Part shown: piece after piece, positions 40,510 to 51,829 of the stretch
How the letters are laid out: each line of letters opens with the position of its first letter
Numbering within the stretch: position 1 is the stretch's first letter
Source: Sarcocystis neurona
Taxonomy: Eukaryota > Apicomplexa > Conoidasida > Eucoccidiorida > Sarcocystidae
Direction: 5' to 3'
DNA length: 64,000 bases
Assembly: GCA_000727475.1 (NCBI GenBank)
Contig: KL647308.1
Span: 2,321,961-2,385,960 of the forward strand
Notes under the pieces: generated by a model
Seen by the model: only the letters and a program-made list of their open reading frames with translations
Databases searched by the model: none
Told to the model about the DNA's origin: nothing
Program-made: the position numbers and the translations under genes

Positions 40510-41849
40510 TAAAGAGGAGAGATGCTGGCATCGGAAGGAGAAAGAAGAAGGCAAGGATATTCACCAAGAAATAGGCACTTGTCAAGATACAGACACTGCA
40601 GCAGCCACGGCAGCTCGACAAAAAGAAGTAGAAGAAGAAAGCGCAGCGGCGCAAGAGAGGAAAGCAGACGCAGAAACAAAAAAGACGGAAAACGGCGACA
40701 GCAACAAATCGATGGAGGACAGGGCGTCTCTGCAGCGATACACAGGAGGACATACCGGCATGAAAAAAAGACGCCGCACACCTCATGCAACACGAAGCCG
40801 CGTTAGATTCTCTAAGTAATCTAGTCGGCAAACAAAATTAACATTCTGAACATACGCATACACATACACATGTATGTAGAGAGACAAATAGAGAGAGAAA
40901 TGTGAGTGTATATGCTCTCGCAAGCATGCATGTAGATGTGGTAACTCGATATATGAAACTGTGTGGATACGGAGAAACGTTCGTTTACTTGTATACTTGG
41001 GCAGCCTTCATCTGTATATATATATATATTACACACTGCACCACGAACCAAGTAGTTTTTCGGAGCTCGAGCATGCCTGCGTCACCCACGCGTACATGAG
41101 TACAGAGACACTTGCGGGGTGTGGGTGGATTTACATGTTGTAATGCGTCAACTGACAACGATAACTTTTGTTTAATTCTGTCTCAACCTACATATGTGTG
41201 TACCTGTGTAAGTACTTGTGTATGCACGTATTTGTGTACGCTTGTATACATACACCAATATATGTAGAGAATGAACCGATGACATTACTTTTTTCTTCAT
41301 TCTGTCTTATATGTGTGCAAATATATGTATACATGTGTAAATATATATGTACATATATGTGTAGAAATATATGCACGTGTGCAGATATATGTATATATAC
41401 TTTTATAATTTGTTTGTGTAGGTTTGTGTATGTACAGACGTACGTACACATACTTATATATATATATATGTATGTGTGTGTATCGATCCACGTAGAAGAG
41501 TATACAGAGAAAGAAATCTTTCTCCTGGCGAATCGACAAATCGACAAGGAGATAAATATGTCTTGTTCACACGACGCACTTCCGCTTCTGCGTATATTGT
41601 CGGACAGTCGAATGTGTGCCATTCACTGAGAATAAGACGCAACAAAGGAAAGGCGTGGAAAGTTTTCTCTGCAATCTTTTTGGCTCCTTCTGCTGCCCAC
41701 CAGGCCAAAAAATTACGCAGCCTTTCTTACGTACCGAAACAGAGCGTGTTACCGACCTCGTGAACAGACATGTCTATGCATATGTTGTAATATGTGGGGA
41801 ACCGACACGCAGAACGATGAAGCATTTTTACGACCATGTGCTCATACAT
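40510..41849. other. Spacer, no firmly supported gene
   Basis: 40510-40810 is purine-rich; 40850-41470 is TA/TG microsatellite. At 41510-41708 both strands have balanced frames (minus: AEGAKKIAEKTFHAFPLLRL; plus: NKGKAWKVFSAIFLAPSAAH). Neither has splice sites that settle the matter. Confidence 0.35.
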
Positions 41850-42466
41850 CATACCCACGTATATATACGTATATATATATATATACATATGTGTATATAT
41901 ATATATATATAGTACGTGGTGTGTACGTGTGAGTNNNNNNNNNNNNNNNNNNNNNNNNNNNNNNNNNNNNNNNNNNNNNNNNNNNNNNNNNNNNNNNNNN
42001 NNNNNNNNNNNNNNNNNNNNNNNNNNNNNNNNNNNNNNNNNNNNNNNNNNNNNNNNNNNNNNNNNNNNNNNNNNNNNNNNNNNNNNNNNNNNNNNNNNNN
42101 NNNNNNNNNNNNNNNNNNNNNNNNNNNNNNNNNNNNNNNNNNNNNNNNNNNNNNNNNNNNNNNNNNNNNNNNNNNNNNNNNNNNNNNNNNNNNNNNNNNN
42201 NNNNNNNNNNNNNNNNNNNNNNNNNNNNNNNNNNNNNNNNNNNNNNNNNNNNNNNNNNNNNNNNNNNNNNNNNNNNNNNNNNNNNNNNNNNNNNNNNNNN
42301 NNNNNNNNNNNNNNNNNNNNNNNNNNNNNNNNNNNNNNNNNNNNNNNNNNNNNNNNNNNNNNNNNNNNNNNNNNNNNNNNNCATACCACGTACTATATAC
42401 GTATATATATATATATACATATGTGTATATATATATATATATATACGTGGGTGTGTACGTGTGAGT
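41850..42466. repeat. Assembly gap flanked by an 85-bp direct repeat
   Basis: 41850-41934 and 42382-42466 are nearly identical: CATACC(C)ACGTA...ATATACATATGTGTATATAT...GTGTGTACGTGTGAGT. Between them lie 447 N. Each copy also has ACGTA/TACGT arms around a TA core, so it is partly self-complementary. Confidence 0.9.
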
Positions 42467-42474
42467 GCCAAGAC

Positions 42475-42509
42475 GGGGGTTACCTCGTGCCTGCGCATGA
42501 GGCGACCCC
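42475..42509. other. Strong stem-loop, possible structured RNA element
   Basis: GGGG (42476-42479) pairs with CCCC (42506-42509), and CCTCGTGC (42483-42490) pairs with GCATGAGG (42495-42502) including one G-U pair; the loop is CTGC, with a small internal loop TTA.. against CGA. That is 12 base pairs in 35 nt, directly after a microsatellite. It could be an RNA hairpin or a chance palindrome. Confidence 0.5.
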
Positions 42510-43232
42510 GCTCATCGGTTTGTAGATGCAAGTATACAAGTGAATGAGGTACATAATTTGGAGAGGTCCTTACGTAGCACCGAAGAGAATCAAACAGAAA
42601 GGAAGATAGAATGAGACACAGAGGAATAAAAGGCGCCGCCGTGTCCAGATCCACGTACGTTATTTATAGACCTCTACGCGCCTAGATATATATACAGGTG
42701 TGTGTATAGGGAGGCGACGTTAAAGGGAGCGCCACGCCCAGGGGTTGTGTTCGAGAAGAAGAAGACAGTCATATATCCATCTGTTCCCGTGCACAGGTAG
42801 AGAACTAACATACGCACAGCTTCCTACATACATACGTATATATATATATATATTTGCACATGTACACTTTAGAAAATAAAATAGAGTATGCAGGAATGTT
42901 ATTAGTACATTGTTGTGTAATGTGTGTGCGTCTCTGTACAGCTGCCTGGGTAGGTAGAGAGGGTTTTGCGTCTCTGCAACAGCGACAAAGACACACTGGA
43001 CAGTGCACCTGTGCACACAGAGGAAAGAAAAGCAAAACGTTTCTGTATGTCTCTCTCTCTCTTTCACATACACGTACACACGCGCGCATGCCAGAGCAGT
43101 CAAAAAAGCTTTATAACACGCGTTTGCGACCGTGGGGGAAATGTACATATACATACGACAGTAGGATCAATACAGTCGAGCACTACGCTATCCACATACA
43201 CGGGCGTGCATATTCATATTTGGACGACATGC

Positions 43233-43276
<44 letters not shown>

Positions 43277-44538
43277 CCATCCAGACCGTCGTATATAGAA
43301 GAAACGACAGCGTGCCTAAATTACGTAGCCTCTGCACCGTAGATACACGCACACCGCAGTTTTTGGTGGGCTACACCTTCCGCCGATGTGTTTTAATATT
43401 GTCCAAAAATTTCGCTTCATACATTGGCACGAAGCCGACGATGTGTAGAGAGATACCGGGGCTTGGAGAAACGCGGATGGACCTCCCCGTATCATGCGAT
43501 TATTACGTTGAGCGCAGTGGCACCGTGACTTAGACGGAGAACGATGTACGTATCTGCGTCGAGGAAATAGGGTCTTTCTCTTTCTTCCCGTGTCTCGGTG
43601 GAATCCCCTAATAGTCGTTAAAAAAGAGCGCACGACGGCCGCAAAAAAAAGACGCTTTCTCACGTAGAAGAAAAGAGCAACAGGGACGCAAGGTAGTGCG
43701 CCTGAGCCCTGAGCGCTACCACACGAATTATTATTGTACGTAAAGAGAGGGGAGTGGTCCGCCCTGTTTTGAAGGATCCAAGGTAAGAACCGCGGGAGAA
43801 AGCCGCGAAGCAGGAGATAAAACCGTGCAGGAAGAGCTGCGCGGCAACTGCGCGCGAGTGTTGACGAAAAAACACTGCGTGTCTGGCTGGTGCTGCGCGA
43901 GTGGAGAAGTTGCAAACGAGGAGGCGACACAATAGACACAGGAACAACTGCAGCCGCACTACTACGTAATTAAACAATAGAGGTGTACCCACACCAGTAG
44001 TACAGACGTAGCGTTCTCGGGGTGGTAGTGCCCTGTAAGAAGTGCAGAAATAATTTAAACCGCAAAAAACTGCTCTGCAATAGTTGCAACACACACAAAA
44101 CCAACAGGAACACTGCGGCTTGTGTCTGTGTCTGTGTCTTTGTGTGTGTGTGTGTGTGTGTGTGTATTACCCCATTACACAGCCTGCAGCCGCAGCAGCA
44201 GTAGGGGGGCTCGAATTACTAATTTGTAACGGAAGGCCGTTCAAATAAATCTATTAGAAGACCTTTCTCTTGAACACTCGAATGCAGCCGCAGCCTCTTC
44301 CCGTCCATGTACCACGTGGGATGTAGACGTATGTGCACATATGTATCTATGCAAATATGTGTGTATGTTTACACGTATGTATGTATGTATGTATGTATGC
44401 ATAGCTGTGGTTGTGACTGTTCGTGTGCAAGTATAGATGCAGTTGTACATCTGGACTTACGGGTATGTGTATATATATATATGTTTTTCTGTATACACAT
44501 GTATACATGTGCGCACACACACGTGTGTACGTCAGAAT
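42510..44538. other. Spacer, no supported gene
   Basis: Contains (TA)n at 42838-42852 and 43228-43254 followed by (GA)n, and (GT)n at 44137-44166. A 207-codon minus-strand frame (43316-43939) and its plus counterparts have average composition but no start, splice or motif support. Several T- and A-rich patches resemble 3' or 5' flanks. Confidence 0.35.
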
Positions 44539-45021
44539 ATGATTAAACTGAAAGGAGCCAAGCGGATAAATAAATATATACATACGTGTTCGCGAGAGAA
44601 GGGCTTCGCTTCGGTGCGAAGCTTCCAGGTAGGGGCGCAGCCGGCTGAGGACGAGCTGAGAAGCAACACGCAGCGCGGAGGCGCAGGAAAAGGAGAAAAA
44701 GCGGCCGCAGGCGGTGAACTGCCTGCTGCACGAGAAACATCCCGGAGGAGAGGCAGCAGCAACAGCCGGCCCGCGCCCTGCCGGGATGGAACGACGGCCA
44801 CCACGGAAAGTGGCAGCACCCGCAGAAAACAGGCAGCAGCCGCAGAGGGACAGCAGCGCAGGAACCGTCCAGCAACAGCAGCAGGCGCAGATAAGCACAA
44901 GCAGTCGTCGAGGAATACCAGCACGAGGCCGGAAGGAGCAGCAGCAGCAGCAGCAAAAAGGCGCAACAGCAGACGCAGAGAAGCAGCGGCCGGTGAACGT
45001 GGACGCGCAGCAACTGCCTAG
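44539..45021 (+). CDS. Ala/Arg-rich basic protein, candidate single-exon gene
   Basis: From an ATG at 44539 the frame runs 160 codons: MIKLKGAKRINKYIHTCSRE, KGFASVRSFQVGAQPAEDEL, then Gly/Ala/Arg/Ser/Thr-rich sequence (ETSRRRGSSNSRPAPCRDGT, KQAAAAEGQQRRNRPATAAG, DKHKQSSRN) and a run of six Ala before KRRNSRRREAAAGERGR and a stop. The first 50 residues look like a normal folded or targeting segment. A second frame (to 45190) takes over convincingly after the GCA tract at 44938-44956: VNVDAQQLPSTRSSKSRSGG, TLRLGLHVEERVPRSCSF, HPLKDRLLLLLPAMPLNA. This again suggests a frame change within a triplet tract. A donor-like CCAG|GTAGGG at about 44628 is an alternative exon end. Function unknown. Confidence 0.45.
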   Translation: MIKLKGAKRINKYIHTCSREKGFASVRSFQVGAQPAEDELRSNTQRGGAGKGEKAAAGGELPAARETSRRRGSSNSRPAPCRDGTTATTESGSTRRKQAAAAEGQQRRNRPATAAGADKHKQSSRNTSTRPEGAAAAAAKRRNSRRREAAAGERGRAATA

Positions 45022-45190
45022 CACTCGCTCGTCGAAGAGCAGAAGTGGCGGCAGCAGGAGTGCAGTAACACAGCAGACAACTCTGCGACTGGGTCTTCAT
45101 GTGGAAGAGAGAGTGCCGCGTTCGTGCAGCTTTCACCCTCTGAAGGACAGGCTGCTGCTACTGTTGCCGGCAATGCCGCTGAACGCCTGA

Positions 45191-45620
45191 TGCCCGCTTT
45201 GAGCGGCTGCAGGTGGCTGCCGCTCCTGCCACTAATCTCAAGCTCCTTCTTCGGCTGCGGCAGCAGCGCTGCTCCCTCATGTCGTCGCTACTACTAGCCA
45301 TAACACGTACCGGGGCCAGACAGCGCTGTGTATATCCACTCCAGGTTGCCTTCACCAGGGACACTGCACCAGCGACAGCAGATATTTCCCTGCTGAAAAG
45401 CGAATTCGTGGACTGCAAAAAAAGCACAGAAGCACGAAGCTGCGGATGCAGCACCGGACAAACGAGAAGAAGGGACGTCTCGCCTCGTGCACGCGCCTGC
45501 AGCAACGATGGAACCGGACGCCCTTCATACTCTCCTAGAGACGCGTAACAACACGTCCACAAAAGTGTCCGCGGCAGCTCAGCCAGCCAGAAAAGAGAGC
45601 AGCACGACTCCGTGGACGTA
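45191..45620. other. Continuation region, coding status unclear
   Basis: Frames on both strands (plus 45213-45548; minus 45158-45562) have plausible composition. A pyrimidine stretch ending in CTCCAG at about 45345 followed by VAFTRDTAPATADISLLKSE on plus is the best splice-like feature. Confidence 0.25.
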
Positions 45621-46110
45621 GCGTGTGGCGTCGGCAGCTACGCACCTCAACAGCAACAGCTTCAACAGCGGCCAGGAACACAGCAACATGGTGTCGGCGG
45701 AGTTGTCATTTACAGCAGCACATCTCAGTGATATCGCAGCAGTACCTGCTCCGCACCAGCAGCAGACGCAGCACCGTCACGGCAGCGCCAGACGCAGCAC
45801 CGTACGGGGCCGCAGCAGCGCACAGGCCCCAGCAGCACGAGCCGCGGCCCCAGCGTTACGAGCCGCAGCAGCGCACGGGTCCCAGCAGCACGAGCCGCAG
45901 CAGCGCACGGGCCCCAGCAGTGCCAGCGGCAGCAGTACGGGTTGAAGCTGTAGCAGTACGGGCAGCAGCAGGCAGCACCGTCACCGGCAGTACTGTCGAG
46001 TCAAGTCGGTGGTGCTCGCTGGGAGTCATTAGCAGCGGCGATCTGCGGCGATCTACAGCTGTCGCCGCAGGACGCCGGGCCGCATCAAAGATCCACACAG
46101 ATACGTAAGA
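45621..46110 (+). repeat. GC-rich imperfect repeats around CAGCACGAGCCGCAGCAGCG
   Basis: Between 45800 and 45930 a unit near CAGCACGAGCCGCAGCAGCG plus CACGGGCCC recurs three to four times. Plus-strand frames read PQQHEPQQRTG or RPQQHEPRPQRYEP, so it may be a coding repeat, but no frame is uninterrupted beyond about 160 codons. Confidence 0.5.
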
Positions 46111-47318
46111 AGAGAAGGTGCAGCCGTGTGTTTCGAACTGAGAGGGCATATATACTCATGGGCTGTCCATATGCAAATCTGAATCGGGCGGCGAGCAGGT
46201 TCTATCGCAGGATGTCCGGTGGGACACACGTATTGCCGAACGACCGTAGGAGGGACCACACAACTCACCCGTAGTGGTGTGGTGTTGCAGTTGATCTAGC
46301 TGTCAGTGTTGCAGTGCGATCTAAAAAACGTTCCGTAGCTGTTGCCGGTGAGATCATTCCTGCGGCTGTTGCTGCCACCGATTATTATTTGTAGCGGGTG
46401 TTACACTCGGCGTGGTGCAAGCGGTGGACGAGTAGCTGCTACACCGCTCCTGCTGCAAGTGTTCCTGTTGGGTGGCTATGCCACTGCTGCGGTCGTGGCT
46501 GCTATTGCTGCCCCTGTGTGTCTTCGCCGCTCGCTGAGAAGCAGTCCCTGCTCGGCAGCGGCGTAGCCCCTTCCGTTCGTCTACCCAACGCTACTAGAGT
46601 ATGTGTCCATCGACGACCTACACAATCTACTGTCTCTGTGCGCGTGCTGCTGACCAGTTCGCCGCTGCGGCTGCTGCTGTCGTACGTATCTTAACGATCC
46701 GCTGCTGTCTGCCGCTTTCCGAAGCACCGCTGCTGCCGCTCTCGGCTCTATTACGACTTCCTTCTGCTGCGGGTCTTGTGCCGCCGCTGCTGCTGGGCCG
46801 CTGCCTCGCTCTTGCGCCACCGCTGCTGCCACGCTGCTGCGGCTGCTACTGCAGCGATGACTACGGTCGTCGCGAAGAATATTGCGGCCTTTGCCGCAGC
46901 TGCTGCTGCTGGTGCTGCGACTGTCGTTGCTCCAGGGGGATACACATAAAGAATGTCCTGCCTACCGCGTATCCACAGTCCCTCCTAAGCCGCGGATGCA
47001 GCGCGGCTGGGCTGCTGATATCCTGGGGAGGCTCCTGTCGTTGCCTGTTTCGGCACTGCTGGTTCTGCTGCAGCCGCTGGCTAGCTTTGTTTCGATACTG
47101 CTGGCGACTGTCTGTGCGCCCACGCCGGTCTTCTGATGCTGCTGTATCGACGGCCTCCTTCCGGGTCTGCGGCTGCCGCTGCACTCCCGAAAGACGTGGG
47201 GCTGTAGAGCTGGAGCAAGAGTCGCGCGGCAGTAACTGTGGGGTATCGTGCCTTACGGATCTATGTAAAGCGTGTTACTTCTGTTTCTTCCTTGATCTTT
47301 TCTCTCCTCTTGTGTCAG
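46111..47318. other. GC-rich CTG-type region, candidates on both strands
   Basis: 46340-47150 is CTG/GCTGC-rich on the plus strand. The minus strand gives short Ala-, Gln- and Arg-rich frames (46581-46832, 46861-47184) with normal segments such as RDCGYAVGRTFFMC. If the polarity rule holds, these would be minus-strand exons or a plus-strand intron; the latter fits the plus-strand terminal exon at 47319. Unresolved. Confidence 0.3.
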
Positions 47319-47509
47319 CCATTCACGCTGAACTGCTGCTGCCGTATCGCCCACATCCTGCTGGAGAGCGCGCGCCTGCTACTACTACTGCTGCACAGCG
47401 TACTGTCACTCTCACACCCGCAGCGGAAGCGAACCATCCCGACTCGGGTAGCGAGAGAGACCCTCTGGCAGACCAAAAAACCATTCTCCTCGCACCTTCA
47501 GTGACCTAA
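47319..47509 (+). CDS. Terminal exon candidate, unknown protein
   Basis: A strong acceptor (TCTCTCCTCTTGTGTCAG, ending 47318) is followed by a frame reading IHAELLLPYRPHPAGERAPA, TTTAAQRTVTLTPAAEANHP, DSGSERDPLADQKTILLAPS, VT and TAA at 47507-47509. Composition is Thr/Ala/Pro-rich but not homopolymeric. Upstream exons were not found; the preceding kilobase is CTG-rich, as in other introns here. Function unknown. Confidence 0.4.
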
Positions 47510-48600
47510 TTCCCACCTTTCTGCTCCTGAACAGACGTTCGATTTACGCTTCCTGCTGCTGCTGTCTGTGATGGTGCTTCCGCTGCTGTGGCCGGACGTG
47601 TTGCTGCGGTTGCTGCTCTTGTCGCTCGGCAGGGACACATCGACCGCGACCGCGATAGCGACGCCTCTGGTCCACTGTTCGTGACTCTACTGGGGATTTT
47701 CCGTGCGTGGGACCCTTCTTCTGCACCAAGGACAAGAGTTGCTGTTGCTGCTGGTCTGGTTGCTGCTGCTGATGCTGCGAGGACGTCTGGTCGTCCTGTT
47801 GTGTACGTGCTGCTGCTGCTGCACCAGACCCCTTAGGCTGATGCGCAAACAGCAGCAGCGTGTGCCTCCCCTTGCTGCTGGACCGCTGGCGCTGCTGCTG
47901 TCATCCTCGTTTTGTTAGATTCAGGTAGCGCATCTCCTTCCACTCCTATTTCTGCCTCTGTCAGTGCTGGGGTGTCTGCCGCCGTTTTCCTACGGTTTCT
48001 ACTGCGGGTTTTGCTCCGTACATTGAAAGCGTCTTCCTGCGTGCACTTCCGGCTCTGTCTTTCTTTTCTTCTGTCCTCCTTCTTTGAACACTGCGCGCGT
48101 CTACAACCTGTCGCTGCAGGCAGCCACAGGGCCAACTACTCAGCGTATCGTCGCGCCGCTGCTGATCCCGCTGCTACCGGCGGCGCTGCCGCCGCTGCCG
48201 CCCCGCTGCTCGTAACGGTCCTGCTGGATGACACCGCTGCTGCTGCTGCTCATCACATGAGGACGTGGGTATGCGAACCGCAAATATAGACACATAAGCA
48301 GTTGCCGTCGCAAGCCGGCAGCAGCGGCGGCTGCGCAAGGAGGAGCCGCAGCAGGTGCGGAAGAACACCGGGACACCAGGAAGCGGCAGCGGTTGCAGAT
48401 GAGGAAGCAGAGTCGAAAGGCCGCGACCACCGCGGTGGAAAGACGAGCGCCCAAAAAAGGACAAGGTGTCACAAGCGAGGACAAACGTAAGAGACACGGA
48501 AGGGAGCTGCATATGAACCGACTGTGGCGCTCCGGCCCATGTGGTAGCACGAACGTGACCGCGGCGACGAGTCATATTTTCTTGTCCTAGGAGAACTCTC
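47510..48600. other. Triplet-rich region, coding status unclear
   Basis: CTG-rich on plus at 47550-47900, CGCTGCTG-rich at 48150-48260, CAG-rich at 48310-48370. Minus-strand 47833-48135 has a protein-like frame (SKKEDRRKERQSRKCTQEDA, DTPALTEAEIGVEGDALPES) and is the best candidate, without clear boundaries. Confidence 0.3.
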
Positions 48601-50640
48601 CGGCTTTTAGTGCTCGGAAAAGTTGCAAGAAATGTGTCTCATGGGCATTTTTGTCCCTAGCAGCACCACTACGCACTGCTACTGCGTACCGTGAGACGAC
48701 GCATCCCTCCCCAGAGAGAGAAATGTTCCTACTTACGCAGATAGATGTGCGTCTGTAGCACTCGACCTGCAGCACTTTTTCGCGGAGCAATTATCATAGC
48801 CGTAGCCGCCCTAGTCTTCGAAAATGTGACTCCCCCTAGAATTCGGATATATCGGTGTACACAGCTACAAGAGGATGAGGGGAAGAGAGATTTTCGCCCG
48901 TGACATCGACTGATCGGCTTTACACACGGTAGGTAAACGGCCGCGCAGCGTGGATGTGTACCGCTATATGGTTAAAAGTCTATGTGCGTCTATTCCTGTC
49001 TCGAGCGCTCGGTGGGTATTTAGGCCTGCGCGAGTGTAATGACATACTCTAATCTGTATATATTTGACCGTACAGCTGCAGCCGCTCAAGGGGTATAATT
49101 GTAGAGCTACAAACAAACACACACACACACACGGACGCACACACACACACACACACTCTCTGTCTCTCGGGAGAGGTGGTTGTTCCCACACAGAAGCAGA
49201 TACTCCATGTCCAAACGATAAGTCCTCCCTGCAGCAGACCAACGCAGGGTACATGGGGGCGGCCCAACTGGTCGCGTGGATGACGCAGACTATCTGCCAA
49301 AGCACACAAAAGAAAAAGGTCGAGGTTGTTTATATGCAGGCATGTATATACGCAAGTGTGTGTATGTATATGGACGTCTGCATATACGTGTGTGTGTGCA
49401 CATTGATCTTGCAGAACTGTAGTTGCACGAAGACGGTAAATATACATATATATATATATACATATGTTTTCTGTGAATATGTGTAAGTAGTAGAATACAG
49501 GTAAGTTATTAGGCGTCGACAAGTCAGTAGGGCGGGATACCGGAAAGAAGGGACGTAGTCTACCCTGCGCAAGCCACCAGGACTTTTCGAAGCAGGGAAA
49601 GAAAAAAAAGATTTATTTCATATCACGTAGCCGTGTAAGGATGTCGAAATTATTATCATATAATCACATATTATATATATATGCATATACATTCGTGTGT
49701 CTGTGTATGTAGATCTACGTGTCTGTCGTTGTTTACGTACGATATACAGACGCGTGAATCCCTGTGCCACAAGCAAATAAGGTTGATGATTACTGGAGTG
49801 CGGCTGAACCCCTAGGTATACTTATTACGTCTTTACATATATATATGCGCGTACGTACCTGTACGGTGTGCGTCCTTTCACTTGTGTATTCTCATGTTTC
49901 CATTATATATATATATATATACGTGGTGCACAAACGTAGGGAAGACAGAAATATGTGTAAAAGAGATTGCATCACATATATGCAACTATCTATACGTATA
50001 TATGTATAAATGTATATTCTAATATACGTACTTACCATATGGATGTACGTGTCTACATATATGTATATGTAAGTCTACTATTAGTTGGTTGAGTGTGTCC
50101 GGGTGCAGGGAAAAGGCGAGAACCGCTCCTGTAGAGCACGAGCTGTTGCGCCAGCAGTCACCAGGCTTCCTGTGCAGCAGAGATTCCACATTTATCTGGT
50201 GTTGTTGGCTGTTTCTCCTGAGAGTGCAGTTGCTTCAACGAGTGCTGAATCCGCTGATGCGCTCTGTTCCACGCGTTGTCAACGTGGCTGCTCGTGTTTC
50301 TTCTGCTGCTACGACGCTGCAGCATCTGCTAGTTCCTTCTTGCTTCTGGTGCTGATTTTGTTGTAACTGCTGCTGCTCGCCTTTTTGTTCTGCCCCAACT
50401 GCTGGCGTAACTGCGTCTGCTGCTGCTGCAAGAGCTTCTGATGTTGTCGGTTGTCCTGGTGCTGCCGGTGATGTTTCTTTCCTCCTTCTGCAGAGGCGGC
50501 CAACCTGCGTAAATCTACTTAGGAGAAAACGGGGAGTACAAGACGGAAAGACCACGACGGAAGAGAAAGGAAAAGAGAAACCAAACGAGGCGCATTTCGG
50601 AACGAAGGAGCAGTCGACGAGTGACAAAAAGAAGCTGGGT
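48601..50640. other. Spacer and 5' flank of the 50.6-55.5 kb gene
   Basis: 48600-49060 is non-repetitive. 49115-49165 holds (CA)n; 49440-49470, 49660-49690 and 49900-49925 hold TA tracts. From 50160 to 50450 the plus strand becomes CTG-rich immediately upstream of the ATG at 50646, which by the pattern in this window suggests an intron in the 5' UTR or an upstream coding exon. Confidence 0.4.
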
Positions 50641-50645
50641 TGAAA

Positions 50646-51829
50646 ATGGCAGTCTCTGAGTTTTCACCGGCATCCTCGTCGTCCTCGGCAACGGATCAGG
50701 AGAGCCAGCAAAACCACGAGGAGAAGGCTTCGCAGACGAGCAGTCCTAGGGACACCGGACGGGAGCCTGGTGGGCCTGCAGGAAAACACCCTTCCAGCAG
50801 CAGCAGCGTGGCACCACGCGCAGGTAGGCCTACCGCTGGCCAACAACGAGGCGCAGAAGCAGCCGCAGGAGGGGAAGCAGCGAAGTCAGGAGCAGGTGGG
50901 CATGCCGGAGGCGGGGCAGCGGGCCAGGGAAAGAGCGCGAGCGGTGCTGCGACTCCTGGTGGGGCAGGCAGGGGAGAGAAACCAGCGGGGGTCTCGAGCA
51001 GGCGGCTGTCACAGTTGCAGATGACCCACACGATGCAAACCTTTGCAGACGGCAGAGGCGGTGCGGGTACCGCAGGAGCGGTGCGGTCCACGAAGCAGCA
51101 GAAGCAGCAGCAAGAGAGAGAGAGGGCGGGGACAAGCGGATCGCAGACTGGGACAGGAGCAGCTTCCCAGCAGCAGCCGCGATGGCACGGAGGGAGTAGC
51201 ATCGGCAGCAGCAGAGCAATCGAGTTTGAGAAGAAAAAAGCGGGCGGAGGACCTGGGATGCGCCGAATGTGCCTGTACGGGAGCGGCGCTTTGTGGCTTC
51301 CTGCCCACAAGCTACTGGGTGGGTACGCAGGAGCACCAGGTGTTGCAGGACAGCCTTCTGGCCGCGACGACCTGCGCGTGCTGTTGCAGCAGCAGCAACA
51401 GGAGAGCCGCACTGGCGACCAGCAGCAGCCGCAGCCCTCCTGGCGCAGCCTCGCCACAGGAGGAGGACGTCGAAACGCGTCCAGCGCTGTCGCAGCAGCT
51501 CTTGTGGAAAGCAACGTCCAGCTCGAAGGTGGAGACCTGCAACCGCGACCGCGCCCAGCCATTCGCAGCCTCAGAACCTACTACGGACCCGAGGACTTGC
51601 ACTGCGCCTTCGCTCAAACGCTCCAGCTGGTCAATCCGCTTACTGGCCACACGCAAGTGATGGCTGCTCGCAAGCCTGGCTTCGCTGCTGCTGTTGTCAA
51701 CATTCAAGATTTCGACGCGTACACCAGTCTACAGGTGCCCCGACCCTACTCTGCCCTCAGGCAAAAGGACTCGCTTCAGGCCGGCCTCATGGTGCGCAGG
51801 AATGCAAGCAAAGACGTGCCTCTGATAGA
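50646..51829 (+). CDS. 5' exon of a large Ser/Gly/Gln-rich protein
   Basis: From an ATG in good context (TTGAAAATGGC) the frame runs MAVSEFSPASSSSS, a long disordered Ser/Gly/Ala/Pro segment (about residues 15-180), a Gln/Arg-rich stretch and EFEKKKAGGGPGMRRMC. A more structured region follows: YGSGALWLPAHKLLGGYAGA, a five-Gln run, VAAALVESNVQLEGGDLQ, and a well-conserved-looking block at about 51555-51820 (RSLRTYYGPEDLHCAFAQTL, QLVNPLTGHTQVMAARKPGF, VNIQDFDAYTSLQVPRPYSA). Beyond about 51845 the frame is CTCTCT-derived and not coding. A short segment at 51933-51973 (RQCEESLSNAACF) before a TTTCAG|GTATCC donor may be a further small exon. I do not recognise the family; the block could be tested against apicomplexan cytoskeleton proteins. 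The exact 3' end of this exon is not fixed. Confidence 0.55.

Noticed and set aside
43316..43939. 207-codon minus-strand frame
   Set aside because: Average composition, no start or splice context, and plus-strand frames over the same DNA look equally plausible.
46601..47318. Most of a 302-codon plus-strand frame ending at 47509
   Set aside because: Cys/Leu/Arg-rich, from CTG reading; only the part after the acceptor at 47318 looks coding.
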